64,000 bases of DNA, from positions 46,693-110,692 of the forward strand of contig JAILDL010000013.1 of assembly GCA_024689465.1 (NCBI GenBank), given 5' to 3'. Below the pieces are notes generated by a model. It searched no databases. It saw only the letters and a program-made list of their open reading frames with translations, and was not told where the DNA came from. A program made the position numbers and the translations under genes. Numbering within the stretch: the stretch's first letter is position 1; every line of letters begins with the position of its first letter. Source of the stretch: Lachnospiraceae bacterium (GTDB lineage Bacteria > Bacillota > Clostridia > Lachnospirales > Lachnospiraceae). Positions 18,001-25,212 of the stretch are shown here, piece by piece.

Positions 18001-18067
18001 CGAAAAACTGCGGTCCGGAGCCTATAAGAGCATCGATATAAAGGTCGCTAAAAAAATGACACCATAA
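15023..18067 (+). CDS. Second, divergent GH94-like phosphorylase-type protein
   Basis: 1014 residues, cytoplasmic. The N-terminal sandwich is recognisable (IPIWCYYVNRGQAVVSFG, then LTNxG-like ITNLGEERRSLEI). The barrel carries GNGNFRDVNQNRRCD around D392, equivalent in place to RDxxQD of GH94. The usual DWND loop is not found; instead KPGWYDALNGLPGMLGSS places D603 where a catalytic acid would be expected. Proteins of this length and motif set are commonly labelled cellobiose phosphorylase, but the motif change suggests another specificity or a separate family. Start ATG at 15023 with GAGGAG 9 nt upstream. It lies 18 nt behind the first GH94-like gene, so the pair is surely cotranscribed and may act in series on one imported sugar. 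Confidence 0.72.
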   Translation: MNQTYTWNDYGKKSPFASFLPGIAGEKGIPIWCYYVNRGQAVVSFGSNHKDHAIMEFYPAHVAYQNVKRTGFRTFIKENGMVTEPFMKEKVSHAMEIGMNHLTLREENRENALQTEVTYYTLPNERIGALVRKVTITNLGEERRSLEILDGMPAVICYGVSQDNMKNMTQTAKAWMQAEDTRTGVPYFRVRASIEDTIDVTEVKGGNFAFAMDETGRMLSAITDPKVVFAYDNSLGEAAGFEEKDLAELLSEKQNASNLLPCAFFGTTLILEKGESRTFYELIGQVEDKETLQHFLEKGLTPSFFEEKEQEAKDLAEELTGDMETHTAHPVFDAYSTYTYMDNLLRGGKPILLGKNKVFYCYSRKHGDLERDYNYFAMLPEYYSQGNGNFRDVNQNRRCDIFFHPFIGRENIRMFYNLIQMDGYNPLLIEKQTYFLKEEESFTPGALLMDLEKQMGSLEKALPVFEETMEKAQSRVSASFGEGYWTDHWTYNLDLIKEYLDLFPEQEEAMLYEETYSYFKAGALINPRFKRYVKTARGIRQYRALDQNAMRKDPEKLVKNSKGKIQKSTLMEKLILLGTMKFTALDPYGMGIEMEGGKPGWYDALNGLPGMLGSSVNELCELARSLDYTIDALKRFPRAVKLFAEFADFFEEIRSIAMTHEQAMEGCGEKLDFWNAINDKKEAYRKLVYNGVSGEVKDLFAEEILAGLCCFRRIVGMGIRKAIKHSNGICPSYYYYDVTDFAEKGEEIIPLHFVQRNIPYFLEGVVRYLKLPEAEGQKEAIYEKVKNSDLYDRKLSMYKVNASLEDVTYEAGRCTSFTPGWLENESIWLHMEYKYLLELIRSGLYKEFFEDLKAAAIPFLDEETYGRSLLENSSFIASSKNPDESIHGKGFVARLSGSTIEFISMWKEMFFGKNLYTLEDGELKARFAPALPAYLIGEDKQVSAVYMGNTRVTYHFDEVSDFYPGTYDIREIRITDENNDTFFAPDGIKGEMAEKLRSGAYKSIDIKVAKKMTP

Positions 18068-18110
18068 TAAAATTTGGAGCATTTTTTAGGGAATATCCAA
18101 ACCGTAAAAT
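18049..18110 (+). promoter_or_regulatory. Putative promoter of the second ABC importer with A-tract element
   Basis: A7 (18050-18056) followed by TGACACC, overlapping the last codons of the preceding gene, and TAAAAT (18105-18110) as -10, 55 nt from the A-tract start. The 16 bases from 10442 (CTAAAAAAATGACACC) are repeated exactly here. The bases after the -10, ACCATAGACAA, also reappear in slightly altered form after the -10 of the gene at 30662. Confidence 0.5.
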
Positions 18111-18182
18111 GAGACCATAGACAAACGGAAGGCGACAACACATCCTTCCACATTTCAATTTTCCACAGGAGGAAATAGAGTA

Positions 18183-19613
18183 ATGAAAATGAAAAAGTTA
18201 GTATCAGGGTTACTGGTTGGTGCTATGACATTATCTCTGGTTGCTTGCGGCAGCGCTGACAGCGGTGCAGCTTCCACCGGATCTACAGCATCTACCGACA
18301 CAGCTTCCAGCTCTGCATCTGCAAGCACAGATACCGCAGCAGAAGCTACCACACCCTCCGGCGACAAGCTGGTGATCTGGACACTTGCAAAGGATCTGGA
18401 AGATTTCGGTGCAAGATACCAGGAGCAGACCGGTGTTACCGTTGAGACCGTTGTAATCGAGCCTGCAAACTATCCTACAAAGGTTCAGACAGCGATCATG
18501 GGTGGTGAGACAGAACCCGACATCATCGTAGGCGAGCCTCAGATGTTAGGTGACTTCTTTGAGAATGGTTTCTTCGCAAACTTAGACGAACTTGGTGCTA
18601 AGGATTTTGAAGGCCAGATCGTTGATTACGTTTGGAAGGTCGGCCAGGACGCTGACGGCGTTCAGAGAGCTATCTCTTATCAGATCACTCCCGCAGGTAT
18701 CTACTATCGTAGAGACATTGCACAGGAAGTATTCGGAACAGACGATCCCGAAGCCATCGGCGCTAAGTTCGCTGATTATCCTACCATCCTGACCACTGCT
18801 CAGGAACTGAAGGATGCCGGATATCGTATCTTCGCTTCCGATTCTGAGATCAACTACTTCTCCGGCGACAGCGCTTGGGTTGTAAACGATACTTTAAATG
18901 TTGATGATGCTCGTTTCGCATACATGGATCTGGTTTGCGATCTGTATCAGAAGGATCTGACTGCTTATGCAAATCAGTGGTCTACTCCCTGGTATCAGGC
19001 TATGAGCGGTGAGGTTCCCATCCTGACAGCTGAGATCCAGAACTATGAAGATGATTCCGTAAACGTTTGGGATGCTGAGCAGTTCGCAGAAGCTACCAAG
19101 GATCTGGAGAAGACAGAAGTATTCGCATTTGGTCTTCCTTCCTGGGGTGTTCTGACCATGCGTGACAACGTAGGCGATACCGCTGGTAAGTGGGGCGTTT
19201 GTGCAGGTCCTGCATACGGTTTCGGTGGTGGTACCTACATCGGTATCTCTAACCTTTCTGAAAGAAAGGAACTGGCTTGGGACTTCGTTAAGTTCTGTAC
19301 TCTGAATGAAGAGACCGCTGACTGGTGGATCGAGCACTCTCAGGGTGATACCGTTTCTCTGATCTCCGCACTGGACAAGCATGCTGAAGACGCTAACGAA
19401 ACATACGGTGGCGAGCACTTATACAGCTTCTGGCTGGAGCAGGCTAAGGGTATTGATTACTCCAAGGTTACCAAGTACGACACAGCAATCGGCGATGCAT
19501 GGGGCGCAGCTATTTCCTCCATCAAGACCGGTCAGTCTACAAAGGAAGATGCACTTGCTCTGTTCTATGATACAGTAGCATCCACCTATCCCGAGCTGAC
19601 TGTAAATCGCTAA
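18183..19613 (+). CDS. Sugar ABC transporter substrate-binding lipoprotein
   Basis: 476 residues. Lipoprotein signal with lipobox LVAC (Cys at about residue 22), a Ser/Thr/Ala/Asp-rich linker to about residue 60, then an SBP_bac_1 fold starting KLVIWTLAKDLEDFG. The ATG at 18183 has AGGAGG 9 nt upstream; a second ATG two codons later is possible. The gene is rich in the codons GCT, GTT and CGT compared with its neighbours, consistent with high expression. It would deliver the oligosaccharide metabolised by the two GH94-like proteins encoded just upstream. It has its own promoter region and is separated from the permeases by a long stem-loop. Confidence 0.93.
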   Translation: MKMKKLVSGLLVGAMTLSLVACGSADSGAASTGSTASTDTASSSASASTDTAAEATTPSGDKLVIWTLAKDLEDFGARYQEQTGVTVETVVIEPANYPTKVQTAIMGGETEPDIIVGEPQMLGDFFENGFFANLDELGAKDFEGQIVDYVWKVGQDADGVQRAISYQITPAGIYYRRDIAQEVFGTDDPEAIGAKFADYPTILTTAQELKDAGYRIFASDSEINYFSGDSAWVVNDTLNVDDARFAYMDLVCDLYQKDLTAYANQWSTPWYQAMSGEVPILTAEIQNYEDDSVNVWDAEQFAEATKDLEKTEVFAFGLPSWGVLTMRDNVGDTAGKWGVCAGPAYGFGGGTYIGISNLSERKELAWDFVKFCTLNEETADWWIEHSQGDTVSLISALDKHAEDANETYGGEHLYSFWLEQAKGIDYSKVTKYDTAIGDAWGAAISSIKTGQSTKEDALALFYDTVASTYPELTVNR

Positions 19614-19673
19614 TTCCTGGCGAAACGTAAGATAAAGTTTATAAGATAAGTTTTTTGTATAGCATTCCATATC

Positions 19674-19715
19674 TGAGAGTTTGGCCTCCTCCAAAGAGGG
19701 GGCCAAAATTCTCAA
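19674..19715 (+). other. Intra-operon stem-loop after the binding-protein gene
   Basis: TTTGGCCTCCTC (19680-19691) pairs with 19696-19707 around the loop CAAA, with one mismatch or bulge, and the stem extends through TGAGA/TCTCA. No T-run follows, so it is more likely a 3' mRNA-stabilising hairpin that raises binding-protein mRNA than a terminator. Confidence 0.65.
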
Positions 19716-19736
19716 ATTGTATTGGGAGAAGATCAC

Positions 19737-20672
19737 ATGAGTAATAAACCGACTGTTCGGAAACATAACAAACTGACGGCATACAATCGTTGGGGCTATG
19801 TGTTTGTTGCACCCTTCGTCATTGTGTTCCTGATCTTCAGCGTATATCCGGTTCTGCGTACTTTATACCTGAGCTTTACGGATCTGAAGGTTATGGGTGA
19901 TGCCCACATTATCGGATTTGCCAATTATAAGAGAGTTGTTCTGGATAAGTTCTTCTGGATCTCTCTTTGGAATACCGTTCGTATCTGGATCGTGAACATT
20001 GTTCTGCAGCTGGGCTTAGCCTTCCTGCTGATGATGGTCTTTTCCGATATGAAATACAAGATCCAGGGTCTGGCAGCCTTTCGTATTATTTACTATCTGC
20101 CAAACCTGATCGCGGCTACTTCCGTGGCATTCTTGTTTGCTACCTTGTTGGATTGGCGTTACGGTACCTTCAACGTGATGTTAAATGCCATCTATAAGCT
20201 GTTCGGAGCACACTACAATCCCGTGGACTGGCTGGGAAATCCTGCAACCGCAGGACATACCATTGCAGTGATCCAGGCATGGATGTGGTTCGGTAACTCC
20301 TTTATCATGCTGATGGCCGGCGTGCAGGGTATCTCCAAAGATTATTTTGAGGCGGCTGCCATTGACGGAGCCGGACGTTGGACCATCTTTGGAAAGATCA
20401 CCATTCCGCTTTTAAAGCCCATCATGATGTATGTAGCCATTACATCCCTCATCGGTGGTCTGCAGATGTTTGACCTGCCCTTCTTAATGGGCAACAAGGC
20501 CAGCGGATCCTACAATTCCATTCAGACGGTTATGATGTATCTGTACAAATTCGGCTTTACTGCCGGTACCGTACAGACGGGCTATGCATCCGCAGTTGCA
20601 TACATGCTGTTCCTGATCATTCTGGCAGTATCGATTATCCAGCTGAAGCTGTTTAATCCGAAGGAGGCGTAA
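19737..20672 (+). CDS. Sugar ABC transporter permease, MalF-like (CUT1)
   Basis: 311 residues with six predicted helices; the first begins near RWGYVFVAPFVIVFLIF. The EAA loop is EAAAIDGAGRWTIFGKITIPLL. The ATG at 19737 follows GGGAGAAG at a good distance; the upstream GTG-type start would add only five residues without a better site. Forms the importer with the next gene and the lipoprotein before it. As in the first system, no ATPase gene is nearby. Confidence 0.93.
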   Translation: MSNKPTVRKHNKLTAYNRWGYVFVAPFVIVFLIFSVYPVLRTLYLSFTDLKVMGDAHIIGFANYKRVVLDKFFWISLWNTVRIWIVNIVLQLGLAFLLMMVFSDMKYKIQGLAAFRIIYYLPNLIAATSVAFLFATLLDWRYGTFNVMLNAIYKLFGAHYNPVDWLGNPATAGHTIAVIQAWMWFGNSFIMLMAGVQGISKDYFEAAAIDGAGRWTIFGKITIPLLKPIMMYVAITSLIGGLQMFDLPFLMGNKASGSYNSIQTVMMYLYKFGFTAGTVQTGYASAVAYMLFLIILAVSIIQLKLFNPKEA

Positions 20673-20674
20673 AT

Positions 20675-21514
20675 ATGGGACATTCCATTGGTTATAACGT
20701 AAAGAAGGCCCTGGTTTATATCGCGCTGGTCGTTCTGGCTCTCGCCTGCATGCTTCCTTTTGCTCTGATGCTTGTCAATGCTACCAGAACAGGAGCGGAG
20801 ATCTCCAGATCCTTTACCTTCATTCCGGGCCATGCCCTGAAGGAAAACTGGAACATTTTATTTGATTATTTCAACATCTTTGTTGGAATGAGAAACAGCC
20901 TCCTGGTTGCCGTACCCGCCACCGCATTGGGCGCGTATTTCTCAGCACTTACCGCCTACGGTCTGGCATTTTACAAGTTTAAAGGCAACAAGGTGATTTT
21001 CGGTGCGATCCTGGTTTTCATGATGATTCCCGGACAGCTGTCCTTGATTGGTTTCTACCAGCTGTGTACCAAGCTTCATCTGGTTAACTCCTACATCCCG
21101 TTGATCGTGCCTGCCATTGCGGCACCCGGTACTGTCTTTTTCCTGCGTCAGTACACATTATCGGCACTGCCCCCCTCCTTGATCGAAGCGGCACGTATCG
21201 ACGGTGCACCGGAGCTGTATTCCTTCCACCGGATCGTTTTGCCCATTCTTTCGCCGGGTATCGCTACCATGGCGATCATGGGATTCATCGGAAACTGGAA
21301 CAACTACCTGCTTCCCATGATCATCCTGACCAAGAATGAGAAGTTCACTCTGCCGGTTATGATGGCAACCCTGCGGGCGTCCATCGATGTAGCCCGTAAT
21401 CAGGGCGCTACCTACCTGGCGGTAGCGATCAGTGTTGTACCCATCCTGCTTGTATTTGTATTTTTCTCCAAGTACATCATCAGCAGTATCTCTGCCGGCG
21501 CAGTAAAGGGTTAA
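20675..21514 (+). CDS. Sugar ABC transporter permease, MalG-like (CUT1)
   Basis: 279 residues, six predicted helices, EAA loop EAARIDGAPELYSFHRIVLPIL and the MalG-type C-terminus ISSISAGAVKG. The ATG at 20675 lies 2 nt after the partner stop, with AAGGAGG upstream inside that gene. A terminator follows, closing the importer operon. Confidence 0.93.
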   Translation: MGHSIGYNVKKALVYIALVVLALACMLPFALMLVNATRTGAEISRSFTFIPGHALKENWNILFDYFNIFVGMRNSLLVAVPATALGAYFSALTAYGLAFYKFKGNKVIFGAILVFMMIPGQLSLIGFYQLCTKLHLVNSYIPLIVPAIAAPGTVFFLRQYTLSALPPSLIEAARIDGAPELYSFHRIVLPILSPGIATMAIMGFIGNWNNYLLPMIILTKNEKFTLPVMMATLRASIDVARNQGATYLAVAISVVPILLVFVFFSKYIISSISAGAVKG

Positions 21515-21577
21515 GCACATTTTACTTAGCATGTATTTGCCTTGTCCTGGGCATTTACAGACATATTTTCTCCCATG

Positions 21578-21630
21578 AGAGGTGGCAATTGTTTCCCTTA
21601 ACAGGGGTCCTTTGCCACCTCTTCTTTTGC
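21578..21630 (+). terminator. Terminator after the second ABC importer operon
   Basis: AGAGGTGGCAA (21578-21588) pairs with TTGCCACCTCT (21612-21622), 11 bp, with a 23-nt loop, followed by TCTTTTG. Confidence 0.7.
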
Positions 21631-21742
21631 AGGCATATGTTGGGTATAATAAGTCATATAAGCGTTTTTGGTATCGCAAAAAAAGAGTCATGAAACCGAT
21701 ACAAAAGAATCCATAACAAGATATTCATAACGAAAGAATCAC

Positions 21743-23386
21743 ATGATCATGAAACGAAACAAATTAAGCCTATATAGCGTCCTCCTGTTAATGCTCGCAC
21801 TTACGCTGACCGGTTGCGGGAAGGATAATACCGGGGAGGAGAATGCCAAACAGGAAGACTTAACCATTCCTGCCTGGGAGCGTTATGCATCGGAAGATCC
21901 CGTGACCTTAAGCTGGTATGTGAATTATTCCTGGTTTGTAACGGGCTGGGGTGAAAATCTGGTATCGAAGACCATTACCGAAGAGACCGGCGTCTATGTG
22001 GAGTTTGTGACGCCTCTTGGAAACGAGGAGAATAAGCTGGATATCCTGATCGCGTCGGATACCCTGCCGGACCTCATCACCCTTGGCTGGTGGGAGCCGG
22101 AGTATCTGGAGATGATCCGGGAAGATATGGTCTATTCCTTAAATGAACTGGCTGATACCTACGATCTGTATTTCTATGAGGTAGCAGATCCCGATACCGT
22201 AAACTGGTATACCTTATCCGACGGAAATATCTACGGCTATCCCAATTCCTCCTATACACCGGAGGATGTGGCATCCCATGACAACATTCCTTCCAACCAG
22301 ACCTTCCTGGTGCGAAAGGATATCTATGAAGCCATCGGAAGCCCGGACATGACCACCATCGACGGCTTTTACAATGCGGTAAAGAAGGCGGCACAGATGT
22401 TTCCGGAGATCGACGGCAAACCGCTGATCCCCGTTGGTTCCCATATTTTTGAGGTGGAAGGAAACGTATCCTTTGATCAGTATCTCCAGAATTTCCTGGC
22501 AATCCCCTTTGAGAAGGACGGAGAATATTACGACCGGAACACGGATCCCGAATACATCGCCTGGCTGAAGATGTTCCGTCAGCTTTGTGAGGAAGGGTAT
22601 CTGAGCAACGACATCTTTGTGGATCAGCGGACCCAGACCTCCGAGAAGCTGGCGGAGGGCCGGTATTTTTGTCTGATGTATCAGCGGACGGACCTGGCGG
22701 ATCAGGAGAAGATCCTCTATGCCAATGATCCGGATTCCATCTACATCGCGGTAGACGGGCCCAAAAACTCCCGGGGAGACGATCCCGTGTTGCCCACCAA
22801 CGGGATCAACGGCTGGACGGTGACCATGATCTCCAGGAAGTGTGAGCACCCGGAGCGGGCGATCGCACTGCTGGATTACCTCATCAGTGAACATGGACAG
22901 AAGCTGACCTATCTGGGGGTAGAGGGGATCACCTACGACATGGTGGATGGCAAGCCGGTTTTAAAGGATGAGGTGCAAAAACTCTTAAATACCGACCGGG
23001 AGGCATATGACGCCCTTTACGGTGCGGACAGCGCCTATTGGATGCTGCAGGATAATGTGATGCAGCTGGACTGGCAGCCCGAGCTGCAGGAGCCCTTAAA
23101 GCAGATGGCGGAGTGGACCTATCCCTATGTCCGCTATCTGGGACAGTACGATATCACCATTCCCGAAGATACGGATGTGGGACGGGATCTGATGCAGATC
23201 AAGACCCTGTGGGGGACGACGATCAAAAAACTGCTGCTGGCTCCCACAGAAGAAGACTTTGACAGGATCCTGCGGGAATACGTACAGCAGCGCAAGGCCA
23301 TCGGCTATTACGAGATCGTGAAGGAAGAGACCAGACAGATGCAGGAAAACAAGCGGCGTCTGGGACTGGAAGATACCGGTAACTAA
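21743..23386 (+). CDS. Extracellular solute-binding lipoprotein without own permeases (YtcQ/LplA-like)
   Basis: 547 residues. Lipobox LTGC (Cys near residue 25) after a clear signal, then a large binding-protein fold starting WERYASEDPVTLSWYVNYSW, with the strand-turn ASDTLPDLITLGWW typical of the LplA/YtcQ branch. It is followed 17 nt later by a YesM-type kinase and its regulator and not by permeases. That suggests it presents a ligand to the kinase or works with the permeases encoded just upstream (19737-21514). A -10-like TATAAT at 21655-21660 and an A7-GAGTCA stretch at 21678 precede it. ATG at 21743 is used; an in-frame ATG two codons on is equally possible. Confidence 0.85.
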   Translation: MIMKRNKLSLYSVLLLMLALTLTGCGKDNTGEENAKQEDLTIPAWERYASEDPVTLSWYVNYSWFVTGWGENLVSKTITEETGVYVEFVTPLGNEENKLDILIASDTLPDLITLGWWEPEYLEMIREDMVYSLNELADTYDLYFYEVADPDTVNWYTLSDGNIYGYPNSSYTPEDVASHDNIPSNQTFLVRKDIYEAIGSPDMTTIDGFYNAVKKAAQMFPEIDGKPLIPVGSHIFEVEGNVSFDQYLQNFLAIPFEKDGEYYDRNTDPEYIAWLKMFRQLCEEGYLSNDIFVDQRTQTSEKLAEGRYFCLMYQRTDLADQEKILYANDPDSIYIAVDGPKNSRGDDPVLPTNGINGWTVTMISRKCEHPERAIALLDYLISEHGQKLTYLGVEGITYDMVDGKPVLKDEVQKLLNTDREAYDALYGADSAYWMLQDNVMQLDWQPELQEPLKQMAEWTYPYVRYLGQYDITIPEDTDVGRDLMQIKTLWGTTIKKLLLAPTEEDFDRILREYVQQRKAIGYYEIVKEETRQMQENKRRLGLEDTGN

Positions 23387-23403
23387 AGGAGATATGCCCT
23401 TTT

Positions 23404-25212
23404 ATGAAAAAGGCCCTCACCCGGATATGGGATCATTTCAAACTGAATACCAAGTTTACCGTGGTGGTGATGGCTTTCATGGTGATCCCGCTGGGGATCA
23501 TTGCGGGTGTTTTGTTCTATAACATGGAGCAGGCCACTATTTCCGAGAGTGTAAGCTACATGGAATACAAACGGGAGCTGTATAAGGACCAGATCCAGAC
23601 GGATGTGGATTCCATCAACATGTCCACCCGGTATTTTTCCTATGATGAGGAACTGTTATCCTTCTTAAAGCAGACCAAGCAGGGGCATGTCTTTACTACA
23701 GAAGAACTCCTTGCCTTTTACGAGGGGGACATCGCCGATCTGGAGCGACTGGTCAATAATAACCCCTTAATGTATGCGGTACGGGTTTATTCTTCGGAAG
23801 ATACCGTGCAGGAAATGATGCCCATCCTTTATACCGCCAGCCGTATGGATAAGCTGGAATGGGCGGAAGGGGAGATCATCGGCTGGCACATCGGCTACTA
23901 TGATACGTTGTTTTCCTCTTTGATCACCAGTCAGGAAAATGCCCTGATCTCTCTGGTATCCGAAATCCGGGATTACGAAGCGGGAACCATCGGATACGTG
24001 GAAGCTGCGGTCATGATGAAGACCATGTTTCCCGAGCTGTACGGAGATGAAGAAAAGGAATGGAGCTTTTTCACCGATCAGCAGGGGGAACAGTACCTGG
24101 GAAGCAACCATCCGGAAAACGCCAGACTGATCATGGATGGCCTGTCTTTGGAATTCCTCCACTCGGACGAGGAGATGAGCGAATATCGGAAGATCGGCGG
24201 CAGAAAGCTTGTGATCACCAGCTTGCCGGTATCCTTACTAAGAGGCAATCTGATCAGTGTCATGGATATCACCGACAATGTAAACGATGTATACCGGCAA
24301 AGGAACATCTTTGTAGCCGTTGTCCTGGTCCTGGTCATCCTGACCGGCCTTGGGATCAACTGGATCGTAAAGCGCATGCTGCGGCAGTTTTATTCCATTT
24401 TGCGGAGCATTCGCAAGGTGCAGGAAGGCAATCTGTCCGAGCGGATCGAGAAGACCAGTAACGATGAGATGGGAGAGCTGGGCACCCAGTTAAACACCAT
24501 GTTAAATCGTATCCAGGAGCTGATGGATGAGAACATCCGCAGAGAGGTGCTGGTCAAGAACGCCCAGATCCGTTCCCTGCAAAATCAGATCAATGCCCAC
24601 TTTATCTACAACGTCCTGGAATCCATAAAGATGCTGGCGGAGATCGATGAAGAATATGTGATCTCGGACTCCATCACATCCCTTGGCAAGATGCTGCGCT
24701 ACAGTATGAAATGGGTATCCGGCACTGTTACCCTGGGCCAGGAGCTGGAATATATCAAGAGCTATCTTGCCCTCATGAACCTTCGAAACGATTACGAAGC
24801 CATCTTTTCCATTAAGATCCCGGAGAAACTGATGTATCAGGTGATCCCCAAGATGAGCCTGCAGCCTCTGGTGGAAAACGCCTACCTCCACGGGATCGAG
24901 CCGGAAGCAAAGGATGCGACCATTTATATCAAGGCTTCAGAAGAGCAGAAGGACTTTGTCATCGAAGTCCAGGATGCCGGCAGAGGAATGGATGCTGCAA
25001 CCCTGCAGAAGGTGCGGGACAGTCTGTCCGATCCGGGCCCGGATCAGACCCGGGAAGAGGCAGCGCCCAGAAAAGGCGGCGGCATCGGCCTTAAAAATGT
25101 CAATGACCGGATCCATATGGCATTCGGTATGGAATACGGACTGGAAGTCTATTCGGAGCAGGGCCTGTATACCAAGGTGGTCATGCGCCTGCCCAGAAAG
25201 GACGGAGTATGA
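23404..25212 (+). CDS. YesM-type sensor histidine kinase
   Basis: 602 residues. Membrane helix at about 20-42, extracytoplasmic region (about 45-300), second helix (about 300-322), HAMP, then the His_kinase domain with H399 in NQINAHFIYNVLE and a HATPase domain (DAGRGMD, GGGIGLKN). ATG at 23404 follows GGAG. It overlaps the regulator gene by 4 nt (ATGA). The order binding lipoprotein, kinase, regulator suggests that the lipoprotein contributes to sensing. Confidence 0.93.
   Translation: MKKALTRIWDHFKLNTKFTVVVMAFMVIPLGIIAGVLFYNMEQATISESVSYMEYKRELYKDQIQTDVDSINMSTRYFSYDEELLSFLKQTKQGHVFTTEELLAFYEGDIADLERLVNNNPLMYAVRVYSSEDTVQEMMPILYTASRMDKLEWAEGEIIGWHIGYYDTLFSSLITSQENALISLVSEIRDYEAGTIGYVEAAVMMKTMFPELYGDEEKEWSFFTDQQGEQYLGSNHPENARLIMDGLSLEFLHSDEEMSEYRKIGGRKLVITSLPVSLLRGNLISVMDITDNVNDVYRQRNIFVAVVLVLVILTGLGINWIVKRMLRQFYSILRSIRKVQEGNLSERIEKTSNDEMGELGTQLNTMLNRIQELMDENIRREVLVKNAQIRSLQNQINAHFIYNVLESIKMLAEIDEEYVISDSITSLGKMLRYSMKWVSGTVTLGQELEYIKSYLALMNLRNDYEAIFSIKIPEKLMYQVIPKMSLQPLVENAYLHGIEPEAKDATIYIKASEEQKDFVIEVQDAGRGMDAATLQKVRDSLSDPGPDQTREEAAPRKGGGIGLKNVNDRIHMAFGMEYGLEVYSEQGLYTKVVMRLPRKDGV

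Noticed and set aside
21676..21703. Fifth copy of the A-tract element upstream of the lone lipoprotein gene
   Set aside because: A7 is followed by GAGTCA and not GACACC, and the distance to the start codon (65 nt) does not match the others.
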